A DNA stretch of 64,000 nt from Bacillus sonorensis NBRC 101234 = KCTC 13918 (GTDB lineage Bacteria; Bacillota; Bacilli; Bacillales; Bacillaceae): assembly GCF_001592005.1 (NCBI RefSeq), contig NZ_BCVZ01000018.1, positions 29,469-93,468 on the forward strand, given 5' to 3'. The notes beneath the pieces are model-generated. The model was not told where the DNA came from, ran no database searches, and saw only the letters and a program-made list of their open reading frames with translations. Below are positions 1 through 8,307 of the stretch, piece after piece (position 1 is the stretch's first letter; each line of letters begins with the position of its first letter). The position numbers and the translations under genes are program-made.

Positions 1-2352
1 ATCGACTATAAGGGGGGCGGAATGGCGCAGCCGTTCAGAAACATTCCCCATCTGCTAGGAACGATCACGAACATCGAAGGCAGCAAAAACTTCAGTGCGC
101 GCGCCCTGGCGTCAATCAAAAGCGAGCTGAAGAAAAGGCAGCGCCTTTTTGATCAGTACAGTGTCAACCATATCAATGATTATACGAAGCTGTATAAACA
201 GAAAAAAGCAAAAACACCGATGCCTCATTTATTCTTAATATCCGATGAGTTTGCCGAGCTGAAAAGCGAAGAGCCGGAATTTATCCGCGAGCTTGTCAGT
301 GCGGCAAGGATCGGCCGAAGCCTTGGGGTGCACTTAATCTTGGCGACGCAAAAGCCGGGCGGCATCATCGATGACCAGATCTGGAGTAACTCCAGATTTA
401 AAGTGGCCTTAAAAGTGCAGGACGCAAACGACAGTAAAGAGATCCTCAAAAACGGGGACGCGGCGACCATCACGGTGACAGGTCGCGGCTATTTGCAGGT
501 CGGAAACAACGAAGTATACGAGCTGTTCCAGTCTGCGTGGAGCGGTGCGCCTTACATGGAAGACGCATATGGAACAGAGGATGAAGTCGCGATCGTAACG
601 GATACCGGCTTGATTCCATTGTCAGACGTTGATGCCGATCAGTCGGCGAAAAAAGAAGTGCAGACGGAAATTTCCGCCGTCGTTGAACAAATCGAGCAGA
701 TTCAGGGGGAAATGGGAATCGAAAAACTCCCAAGTCCTTGGCTGCCGCCGCTTGAGGAGCGCATTCCCAAAACGCGTTATCCGTCGGATGAAGCCGATAC
801 GTTCAACTTCGCCTTTATCGATGAACCTGAGAAGCAAAGCCAGAAGCCGATCAGCTATCGCATGATGGAGGACGGAAACATCGGAATCGTCGGGTCTTCA
901 GGCTACGGAAAATCGCTCAGCGCCATCACCTTCCTGATGAGCTTTGCGGCTGAATACACGCCTGGGGAGCTGCACAACTACATCTTTGACTTTGGAAACG
1001 GAACGCTTCTGCCGCTTGCGAGACTTCCGCATACGGCCGATTATTTCCTCATGGACCAGACAAGAAAAATCGAAAAATTTATGGCCCGGATCAAAGAGGA
1101 AATCGAGCACCGGAAAAATCTCTTCCGTCAGAAAGAAATCAGCCACATCAAGATGTACAATGCGCTGAATGAAGAAAAGCTGCCGTTCATCTTTATCACG
1201 GTTGACAACTTTGACATTATCAAAGATGAGATGCATGAGCTCGAACAGGAATTCATTCAGTTCGCCCGCGACGGCCAGTCATTGGGAATTTACTTAATCC
1301 TGACGGCGACAAGAGTCAACGCGATCAGGCAATCGCTCTTGAACAACCTGAAAACAAGGGTCGTCCACTATTTGCTTGATCAGTCTGAAGCTTATTCGAT
1401 TATCGGAAGGCCTGAGTACAGCCTTGAACCGATACCGGGACGGGTCATTATCAATAAAGAGAGCCAGTATTTCGCACAAATGTTTATGCCTGTTGAGGCA
1501 GAGAACGATCTCGAACTGTTTGAACAGATCAAAGCGGATATTCAGGCCATCGCGGACCGCTATCAAGGCATGAGAAAGCCGGCTCCGGTGCCAATGCTGC
1601 CGCTCGAGCTTTCCGTGACGCAGTTCATGAGGGATTACCCGCTGCAGCCTGAGAGAGGACTCATCCCTATGGGGCTTGATGAAGAGACGGTTGAGCCTGT
1701 CTACTTTAACCTAGAGAAAAACAAACACTGTCTCATCATGGGACAGACCCAGCGCGGAAAAACAAACGTCATCAAAATCATGCTTGAACATCTGCTTGAC
1801 CATGATACGAAAAAAATTGCCGTGTTTGATTCGATTGACCGCGGCTTGTCCCAATACGCAACAGAAGATGAGATCAGCTATCTTGAGACAAAGGACGATA
1901 TATTGCTTTGGCTGTCTGAGGCGGAGGAAATCTGCCGGACAAGGGAAGCGATGTACGTGGAAGCGGTCAGATCAGGGGAAACCGCAAAGCTCGACTTCTC
2001 GCCGATGGTCTTTATCGTTGACGGAATTTCACGCTTCCAGCAAACAATTGACGCATCGATCCAAGACAGGATGGCCATGTTTATGAAATCATACGCCCAT
2101 CTTGGTTTCCACTTCATCCCTGCCGGAAACCACAACGAGTTTACAAAAGGGTATGATTCATTAACGAGCGAGGTCAAACAAGTCAGACATGCCGTCCTGC
2201 TGATGAAAAAGTCCGAGCAAAATCTGATTCAGCTCCCGTACGAACGGCAGGAGCCGGAAATTCAGCCGGGCTTCGGTTACATTGTTGAAAACGGCAAGGA
2301 AAGGAAAATTCAAATTCCTTTATGTTCTGTAGAAAGGAAGAAAATGAAATGA
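1..2352 (+). CDS. yukB: Type VII secretion ATPase EssC/YukB (YukBA), 3' part
   Basis: This is the C-terminal 783 residues of the FtsK/SpoIIIE-type motor ATPase of the Firmicute type VII (ESX/WXG100) secretion system; the gene is open at the left edge. The first residues read DYKGGGMA, a conserved stretch of the first ATPase domain, so the first in-window ATG (22) is not the start. Two further ATPase domains follow, with P-loops GSSGYGKS at local residues 298-305 and GQTQRGKT at 581-588. In the family the motor is membrane-bound and energises export of YukE-like WXG100 proteins. The stop overlaps the yueB start in an ATGA arrangement, which supports co-transcription with yueB and yueC. The family assignment is firm. 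Whether the first domain is complete cannot be seen. Confidence 0.95.
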   Translation: MDYKGGGMAQPFRNIPHLLGTITNIEGSKNFSARALASIKSELKKRQRLFDQYSVNHINDYTKLYKQKKAKTPMPHLFLISDEFAELKSEEPEFIRELVSAARIGRSLGVHLILATQKPGGIIDDQIWSNSRFKVALKVQDANDSKEILKNGDAATITVTGRGYLQVGNNEVYELFQSAWSGAPYMEDAYGTEDEVAIVTDTGLIPLSDVDADQSAKKEVQTEISAVVEQIEQIQGEMGIEKLPSPWLPPLEERIPKTRYPSDEADTFNFAFIDEPEKQSQKPISYRMMEDGNIGIVGSSGYGKSLSAITFLMSFAAEYTPGELHNYIFDFGNGTLLPLARLPHTADYFLMDQTRKIEKFMARIKEEIEHRKNLFRQKEISHIKMYNALNEEKLPFIFITVDNFDIIKDEMHELEQEFIQFARDGQSLGIYLILTATRVNAIRQSLLNNLKTRVVHYLLDQSEAYSIIGRPEYSLEPIPGRVIINKESQYFAQMFMPVEAENDLELFEQIKADIQAIADRYQGMRKPAPVPMLPLELSVTQFMRDYPLQPERGLIPMGLDEETVEPVYFNLEKNKHCLIMGQTQRGKTNVIKIMLEHLLDHDTKKIAVFDSIDRGLSQYATEDEISYLETKDDILLWLSEAEEICRTREAMYVEAVRSGETAKLDFSPMVFIVDGISRFQQTIDASIQDRMAMFMKSYAHLGFHFIPAGNHNEFTKGYDSLTSEVKQVRHAVLLMKKSEQNLIQLPYERQEPEIQPGFGYIVENGKERKIQIPLCSVERKKMK

Positions 2353-5300
2353 CGGAACAACAGAAAAGCTCGCTGAAAATCATCAGCGCCGTGCTGATCG
2401 TCATACTGCTGCCCGTCTTGTTTTTCCATTTCATCGGAGAGAATCCGACGAAAAAAGTGTCGAATGAGACGAAAGAAATCGCCGTTGTCAATGAAGATAT
2501 CGGCAGCGATCAAGGCAGCGGAAACGACGAGAAAAAAGTGTATTTCGGCCGCGATATCTCGGCTGCACTGGCTGAACGGCCCGACTATAAATGGACGGTC
2601 GTCAGCCGCAGCACCGCCGAAAGCGGACTCGCCGACAAAAAATATGATGCGATTGTCTACATTCCATCAGACTTTACGAACAATATTTTAAGCTACAATC
2701 ATAAGCGACCGCAAAAAGCGGAATTGGATTTCCGAGTTCAAGCCCAGCTTGACGCCGTCAACAAGGAAAAAGTCCAGCGCGAGCTTCAGGACGCCCAAAA
2801 GTCTGTCAGCAAAAAGATGTCTTCCTTGTATTGGAATATCGTCAAGCTGAGAATGAAGGATGTCAGAGATGAATTTGACAATATCGTAGACAAAGAATCA
2901 GAGTTCCAAAACGCGATGTACAACTTTTACAAGCCGAGCTCAAACAACCTGGCCGGCGAGGTGGAAAGACAAAAAGAAATGATCGACAGCCTGAAAGAAT
3001 CGATCAACCAAACGAAAGACACCTCAAAAGACCGCAGCACAGGCGTTGAGGAAACCAAAAAACAATTGGACGGTTTTGTCGAAAACGTCAATCAATATAA
3101 AAAATACCAACAGGAGCAGTCAAAACTGCTGATGGCCGCCCAGGCGGACAGCGAAAAGCAAATCCAAACGGGTCTGACGTCCATCAATGAAAAACAAGCC
3201 AGCACATCAAGCACCTTCGCCCAAAGAATGAACGGCATGACCACTGCGTTTGGGAATTTGCAGACGCAATTTGGCGAGGCTGCGAGATCTAACAAGGAGC
3301 TTCAAGACTACCGGTATGATCAGATACCGCAGCAGCAGCTTGGCCAGATCGGCACGATACAGAGCGCTCTGATTTCTGAATATAAAAAACAGGCTAGACA
3401 ATACACTTTAAATCAAATTGAAACACCTATGCTAAAGAATCGTGAAAAATTGTTTGAATCAAATAATAATGAAACGCCGAAAGAAGAAGAACCAGGGGAT
3501 GATGGAAAAGAAGAACCCGGAGATGATGAAGACAACAAAAATATAGAAATAAATTTAGATGATGAAGCGAATGAACTAGAAAAGATTTCAAAAGAATTAG
3601 AGGATTTGTCTAATAACATTCAAGTACCTAATAAAGAAGAACCTGAATCTCCTTCACCTGGTGAAAACGATGGAACAGCAGAAGATAATACGTCAACAGA
3701 TCCAGCAGGTAATGGACAAACAGATGAAAACAAATCGAATAATTCAGATGAAGATGGACAGCAGACAGACAGTGGAAATAATGTTGATGATACCACAAAT
3801 GAAGATCCGACTCCTTCAGAAGAAAATCCGGGTGATCAAGACGGTAATAATCTTGAGGAGTTAAAAAAAGAGTTAAATACCATATCTTCCAATATTGCAG
3901 GTGTGAAATCCAACATTGATCAAAAAACAAAAGAACATAACGAAGAACTTAAGAAAAAAATTGATAATTTAGATGAAAAAATAAAAAAACTGAATGATAA
4001 AATCGATGGTTTAAATGAAACTGTAAAAAATCTAAATATAGAGATTGACCAAATTAAAACTGATAGAGACAACGATTTTCAAAAAATATATGATAAAATA
4101 ATAGATCTCGAAACAGAATTACAGACGTATGAATTAAAAGATGAGGTAAGACAGGCATTCGAAAATGATATTTTTGTTAATAGAAATATTAATAATTTAA
4201 TGGATTACTACAATCTATTATCTATTTACCATGCCACAATAACTGGAAGATATAAAGCAGGGACAGAGCTTGATGATGGAGTTCTCCAAAATAGCAAAAA
4301 TCAAGTCGACACAGTCCTCAGAGTTAGTGTCGACGAAAACACAAAATGGGAAACCCTAAAAAACAACATGCTCGCCACAAGTGAAGATGTTGAAGCATAC
4401 ACAACGGGTATGACCGATTTTGTGAAAGAGTATGAAACGTTCGTTAAAGAAAAACAAGATGAAATCATGAATGAGCTTGACTCGATTTCAGAGCGGGCAA
4501 ATGCCGTCACTGAGCAGCTGAGCAATCCGGCAGGTGCAGGATCGGCCGTAATGGAAGGGGATGCAACGGACGGAACTGTTGTACTCAGCATGCAGGATAC
4601 GCTTGGAAACGACATTCTCAGCTTGTCAGATATGCTCGGTGCATTGTCAGAACATCAATCCGGTGTGATCGATTACACAAACAACATTCAGCAAAGTGTA
4701 AACGATGTACAGGAAAAAGCGGATACGCTGAATTCGAACTGGGGCAAAAACGTGAATTCCACCAAACTCGTCCGCAGTGATGTGTACGGCGTTCTCGGCA
4801 ATGCGTTCGGAGGCAATGACACGTATGTATACGACTATCTGGCAAATCCGGTGAAAATCAGCGGGGACGTTCCGGAGTCTAAAGCGCAGAATATTCCTCC
4901 GGTCGTGATTCTCGTGATTGTCTTGATCTCAAGTCTTTTGATCGGCTATTTCAGCCATCACTATCAAAAGGCACCGCTGCTTGTCAGAGGCGCGCTGTTC
5001 GGCATTCTCAATCTCATTGTCGGCCTGATGATCAGCCTGTTCGGCTTGAATGTCTATTCACTTGCTGACGACCAGGCAGTGATGTGGACGATCTTTACGA
5101 TCTTGCTGCTTATCGCAAGCTCTGCGATTATCCGTACGGCATTCATGCTCGGATCCATTCCTGGAGGCGTGGCAACGGCCGCCTTGATTTTGTTCTACAT
5201 TGCGCCGCTGCTCGATTTGGCGATGCCGAACTTCAGTTTTAATGATCCGGTATCAAAGGTATATATGTCGATTCAATATGGCACTGGAGATCTGTTTGCT

Positions 5301-5411
5301 CTCGGAATCGGAGCCTTGGTGTTAGTTGCGGCTGTCGTGCTGGCTGTTCCTTTTGTTGTTGAGATTGCAAAAGCAAAAACAGAAGAAGGCGAGATTGACC
5401 ATGAGGCGTAA
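2349..5411 (+). CDS. yueB: Type VII secretion membrane protein EsaA/YueB (phage SPP1 receptor homologue)
   Basis: This 1020-residue protein has one N-terminal membrane helix (residues 10-30), a long extracellular region and about five C-terminal helices (from about residue 855), the EsaA/YueB layout. In B. subtilis YueB is needed for YukE export and is the irreversible receptor of phage SPP1. The chosen ATG overlaps the yukB stop and has a purine-rich AGGAAG upstream; the ATG at 2344 is in another frame. The ectodomain holds coiled-coil stretches and, at residues about 350-650, an acidic Asn/Asp/Glu/Pro-rich and heptad-like insert coded by much more AT-rich DNA than either side. That segment probably differs between strains. 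Length is close to B. subtilis YueB (about 1076, from memory). Confidence 0.93.
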   Translation: MTEQQKSSLKIISAVLIVILLPVLFFHFIGENPTKKVSNETKEIAVVNEDIGSDQGSGNDEKKVYFGRDISAALAERPDYKWTVVSRSTAESGLADKKYDAIVYIPSDFTNNILSYNHKRPQKAELDFRVQAQLDAVNKEKVQRELQDAQKSVSKKMSSLYWNIVKLRMKDVRDEFDNIVDKESEFQNAMYNFYKPSSNNLAGEVERQKEMIDSLKESINQTKDTSKDRSTGVEETKKQLDGFVENVNQYKKYQQEQSKLLMAAQADSEKQIQTGLTSINEKQASTSSTFAQRMNGMTTAFGNLQTQFGEAARSNKELQDYRYDQIPQQQLGQIGTIQSALISEYKKQARQYTLNQIETPMLKNREKLFESNNNETPKEEEPGDDGKEEPGDDEDNKNIEINLDDEANELEKISKELEDLSNNIQVPNKEEPESPSPGENDGTAEDNTSTDPAGNGQTDENKSNNSDEDGQQTDSGNNVDDTTNEDPTPSEENPGDQDGNNLEELKKELNTISSNIAGVKSNIDQKTKEHNEELKKKIDNLDEKIKKLNDKIDGLNETVKNLNIEIDQIKTDRDNDFQKIYDKIIDLETELQTYELKDEVRQAFENDIFVNRNINNLMDYYNLLSIYHATITGRYKAGTELDDGVLQNSKNQVDTVLRVSVDENTKWETLKNNMLATSEDVEAYTTGMTDFVKEYETFVKEKQDEIMNELDSISERANAVTEQLSNPAGAGSAVMEGDATDGTVVLSMQDTLGNDILSLSDMLGALSEHQSGVIDYTNNIQQSVNDVQEKADTLNSNWGKNVNSTKLVRSDVYGVLGNAFGGNDTYVYDYLANPVKISGDVPESKAQNIPPVVILVIVLISSLLIGYFSHHYQKAPLLVRGALFGILNLIVGLMISLFGLNVYSLADDQAVMWTIFTILLLIASSAIIRTAFMLGSIPGGVATAALILFYIAPLLDLAMPNFSFNDPVSKVYMSIQYGTGDLFALGIGALVLVAAVVLAVPFVVEIAKAKTEEGEIDHEA
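3395..4310 (+). other. AT-rich mosaic segment inside the yueB ectodomain
   Basis: From about 3395 to 4310 the coding sequence changes sharply in base and codon use (many AAA, AAT, GAT, TTA codons), then returns to the GC-richer style of the flanks. The encoded part starts with acidic low-complexity sequence (repeats of EEPGDD type), passes through a Ser/Asp/Asn-rich stretch and ends in a Lys/Glu/Asp/Ile coiled coil. The reading frame stays open throughout. Inference: a replaceable surface module acquired by recombination, perhaps under phage selection. Confidence 0.6.
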
Positions 5412-5889
5412 TGCAAACTGGGGAAAGAAGGGGATCATGGCGATCATGCTCTCCTTCTTTCTTTTCACTCCGCTCGTGAAAGCGGAAGAGACTGATAATG
5501 TTGATGTGAAGCCAAATGAATATAAAAGACAGGACATCGAAGTCAACACAGACTACATTCAGGAGGAAGAGCCTGAATACAAGGGAGATATCACCATCCC
5601 GGAGGAATTAAAGAACTTTTCTTTTAAAGAAACGAACAAACTTGATCCAAAAGAAGAGCTGAAAGAAATATTTACGGTCACATCAGATGAACCAAACACG
5701 GTGGTGGCACAGTTGAAACAGCTTAACCTGTCATTTGATTCTGAACCCTCACGCCTTGGAAAGGAAGATACGGACAGCACCGATCAGCAATCGCTCATCC
5801 TGCCGATCCTTTACGGCGTGCTTATTCTTCTCGGCATCGCAGGTCTGTTCTTTTTGATTCCGCGGATTGCGGGACAGCAGAAAAAATAG
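5401..5889 (+). CDS. yueC: Type VII secretion protein EssA/YueC
   Basis: This 162-residue protein begins with a signal-like hydrophobic segment (residues 10-28), has a charged extracellular middle and ends in one membrane helix (about 133-157) with a short basic tail. That is the EssA/YueC plan, a small membrane subunit of the Firmicute type VII machine. The ATG at 5401 overlaps the last codons of yueB; a longer reading from 5326 would run inside yueB and is not needed. Identity rests mainly on position after yueB and on topology, because EssA proteins are weakly conserved. Confidence 0.85.
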   Translation: MRRNANWGKKGIMAIMLSFFLFTPLVKAEETDNVDVKPNEYKRQDIEVNTDYIQEEEPEYKGDITIPEELKNFSFKETNKLDPKEELKEIFTVTSDEPNTVVAQLKQLNLSFDSEPSRLGKEDTDSTDQQSLILPILYGVLILLGIAGLFFLIPRIAGQQKK

Positions 5890-5900
5890 GAGCTGTTCTC

Positions 5901-6356
5901 ATGAAAAATCCGAGGTTTTACAAGCTGTTGTCTGTTTCACTTGCTTTTGGGTTATCAATCATCTGGCTATGCGTTCTTGTTGCCGCGAATGGACTATATC
6001 TGTTGGAAGCCATGATCAGTTTGTTTGCCATTGTTTTTACATTGGGGGCCGTTTTGTGGCTGTTTCCTTCCCTTAGGGAGGAATACGACCAGGCGATGAC
6101 GGCCTTTTTTCATACCGGCTTTGGCATTATTGGATCGTTTTTGGCTTTAGGCATCATCGTGTTCGCTTTCGTGATGATCTTAAGAAAGCGGGGCGGTCCG
6201 GGCTTAAAATGGCTCCTTATATCAGGAGCTTTTTTTCAGCTTATCGTATGGGAATCGTTCAGTTTTCTGACAGCTGCCGTTTACCTGCTGGCGGCATTTC
6301 TGCCTGATCACCAGAGGCAGCCGCTTGAGAAAAGAGCGCCTGAATCAGTACAATGA
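5901..6356 (+). CDS. Unrecognised four-helix membrane protein in the type VII operon
   Basis: This 151-residue protein has four predicted membrane helices (about 7-29, 34-52, 66-90, 99-125) and a charged C-terminal tail. It starts 11 bases after the yueC stop with a clear AGGAG site, and yueD follows after 21 bases, so it very probably shares the transcript. I do not recognise the family. From memory B. subtilis runs straight from yueC to yueD, so this looks like an addition in this lineage. A link to secretion is inferred from position only. Confidence 0.8.
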   Translation: MKNPRFYKLLSVSLAFGLSIIWLCVLVAANGLYLLEAMISLFAIVFTLGAVLWLFPSLREEYDQAMTAFFHTGFGIIGSFLALGIIVFAFVMILRKRGGPGLKWLLISGAFFQLIVWESFSFLTAAVYLLAAFLPDHQRQPLEKRAPESVQ

Positions 6357-6377
6357 TGGATAAGGAGGGAAATCCAC

Positions 6378-7109
6378 ATGCATTTATCCATTGTAACGGG
6401 GGCGTCAAAAGGCCTCGGTGAAGCGATTGCCAAAGGCCTTTTAGAGAAAGGCCATGTTGTGCACGCTTTCTCCCGCAGCAAATCCGATATCCGTCATGAC
6501 CGGCTGATACAGCACGAGGCCGATCTGACGCAACTGGCTGAAACGGAAGAGCTGTTTCAGAAATTAATGGATTCGGTACAAATCTCTGATTGTTCTTCCA
6601 TCACCCTGATCAACAACGCGGGAATGGTGGAACCGATCAAACGCGCGGGGGAAGCCGGCCGGGAGGAACTGAGACGCCACTATGACCTGAATTTATTGGC
6701 GCCGGTGATCCTCAGCCAGCTGTTTGCAAAATGGCTGAAAGAATTTCCGGGCAAAAAAGCGATCGTTAACATATCATCAGGCGCGGCAAAAAACCCTTAT
6801 AAAGGCTGGAGCGCCTATTGCAGCTCAAAGGCGGGGCTTGATATGTTCACGAAAACATTCGGCTATGAACAGGAAGATGAGCGACATCCGGTAAAGGTGA
6901 TTTCTTTCTCACCGGGGATTATGGATACCGGCATGCAGGCAGTCATTCGCTCATCATCGAAACAAGACTTTCATGAAATTGAACGATTTAAAAATTATCA
7001 AACAGAAGGAAAGCTGAGAAGCACGTCTTTTGTTGCCGGTGTTTTGCTCGATCTGCTTGAGACCGATTTTGAAAACGGCAGAGTGTATGACATCAAACAG
7101 TTTTTATAA
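6378..7109 (+). CDS. yueD: Short-chain dehydrogenase YueD (benzil reductase type)
   Basis: A 243-residue classical SDR. It shows the NADP-binding TGASKGLG motif at residues 8-15, an NNAG motif near 78 and the catalytic SSG...YCSSK arrangement near 136-153. The B. subtilis and B. cereus relatives reduce benzil stereoselectively in an NADPH-dependent way and resemble sepiapterin reductase; the natural substrate is unknown. The gene has a strong GGAGG site and closes the type VII-linked gene run. A two-way terminator follows. SDR class is certain, substrate is inferred. Confidence 0.93.
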   Translation: MHLSIVTGASKGLGEAIAKGLLEKGHVVHAFSRSKSDIRHDRLIQHEADLTQLAETEELFQKLMDSVQISDCSSITLINNAGMVEPIKRAGEAGREELRRHYDLNLLAPVILSQLFAKWLKEFPGKKAIVNISSGAAKNPYKGWSAYCSSKAGLDMFTKTFGYEQEDERHPVKVISFSPGIMDTGMQAVIRSSSKQDFHEIERFKNYQTEGKLRSTSFVAGVLLDLLETDFENGRVYDIKQFL

Positions 7110-7139
7110 AAAAAGGGCCTTTTCCAAGGTCCTTTTTGC
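7107..7139. terminator. Bidirectional terminator between yueD and the Nudix gene
   Basis: Stem AAAAAGG-CCTT with arm AAGG-CCTTTTT around a short TTCC loop, with A-tract and T-tract on opposite sides, placed between two converging genes. Confidence 0.85.
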
Positions 7140-7579
7140 TATGTTTGCAGCAATGTTGATGCCTCATGTACCGCCCAGCTCTGGTGTTCGTGAAATAAAT
7201 CGGCAATTGCCCGGCGTGTGCCGATCCATTTGAGTTCATGGTCTTCCTCGGTCGGTCTGCCCACTTGCTTGCCTATCTCGCACAAATAAAAATACCCCTC
7301 GCTCAGGATATATCGATCTTCATTTGGCGAGAAAAAATAGCGCCGCGCACATCCCGCGAACTTGCCGATCGTAATATCCATTCCGATTTCTTCACGGGCT
7401 TCTCTTTTTAAGCAAGCTTCATGTGTCTCACCATGTTCGATTCCGCCTCCGGGGAGAAACAGCTTCCCGTCTTTTGTTTGCACAACGGCGATTTTCTGAT
7501 CATTGAATATGAGGCCGTAAACAGCCGGCTTCCATATATATTCTATGCCTTCTTCTTTTACTCCGAATGTGGTCATCAT
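7139..7579 (-). CDS. Nudix hydrolase
   Basis: This 146-residue protein has a complete Nudix box: GGGIEHGE, then REAREEIG with the expected spacing (about residues 45-67). The box binds Mg2+ and cleaves nucleoside diphosphate-X substrates. The specific substrate cannot be read from sequence; MutT-like cleaning or ADP-sugar hydrolysis are both possible. Two adjacent ATG codons (7579, 7576) are candidate starts; GGAG lies seven bases before the first. It is transcribed alone, convergent with yueD and divergent from yueE, and I do not remember it at this place in B. subtilis. Confidence 0.88.
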   Translation of the reverse strand: MMTTFGVKEEGIEYIWKPAVYGLIFNDQKIAVVQTKDGKLFLPGGGIEHGETHEACLKREAREEIGMDITIGKFAGCARRYFFSPNEDRYILSEGYFYLCEIGKQVGRPTEEDHELKWIGTRRAIADLFHEHQSWAVHEASTLLQT

Positions 7580-7776
7580 TTCCTTGCTCCTTTCACCATC
7601 ACTTCAATGATATCAATATACCAAGCGAACGCCACAAAAAAACAGCAGCCCCGGACGGGCCGCGGATGCTATCCAACATAAGCAGATGCGGAAATTTCAT
7701 TTATGATGTGTCAGATCAATTGAGATTTCCGCAAAAATATGTTAGGATTCTAAAAATATATAAAGGAGGGGTTTAC

Positions 7777-8307
7777 ATGAGAAACGTAACATTAATGGAT
7801 GTATTCACCCATCCAATCGCACAAAAATATTTAAGGCGTTCAGGCGTCGCCCATGCCATCGCTTGTGCATACCATGCGTACCGCTTGGCGGTGAAAGCGG
7901 GAATCGATCCCGATATAGCGACAAAAGCGGCTCTTTTGCATGATATCGGACATTATGAATGGTACACGGACGGTCAATGGGATTATGAAAAGTACAGACA
8001 GAACGACATTCACGCCATAAAGGGAGCGGAACGCGCCCACAAGCTTTTGATCCGGCTGGGCGAGGAGCCGAAAGCGGCAAAAGAGATCGCTCTGGCGATT
8101 CTGCTTCATACCGACTCATATTTGCCTGAAGGCGACCTTGATAAAAACAAGCTGCAGCAGATTGTCAAAAAGGCGGATGAGCTTGATGAAGAACCAGGCG
8201 GACATCATCACTACCGCACAATCGATCATGAACTTGCGCTGAAAAAAATCAAACAGCTTGATCATATGGTGGATAAATCCTGTTCACCCATGAAAAAAAC
8301 GGTTTAA
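7777..8307 (+). CDS. yueE: HD-domain phosphohydrolase YueE
   Basis: This 176-residue protein carries the HD-domain metal ligands: H near HAIACAYHAYR, the HDIGHYE signature (residues 49-55), and a later His and Asp (AILLHTD). HD proteins of this size usually hydrolyse nucleotides or other phosphate esters; the substrate is unknown. The start at 7777 follows AAAGGAGG at a good distance; an upstream in-frame extension to 7567 lies across the intergenic region and is rejected. The stop overlaps the stop of the opposite-strand lipase gene by four bases, and no terminator separates them. Confidence 0.92.
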   Translation: MRNVTLMDVFTHPIAQKYLRRSGVAHAIACAYHAYRLAVKAGIDPDIATKAALLHDIGHYEWYTDGQWDYEKYRQNDIHAIKGAERAHKLLIRLGEEPKAAKEIALAILLHTDSYLPEGDLDKNKLQQIVKKADELDEEPGGHHHYRTIDHELALKKIKQLDHMVDKSCSPMKKTV

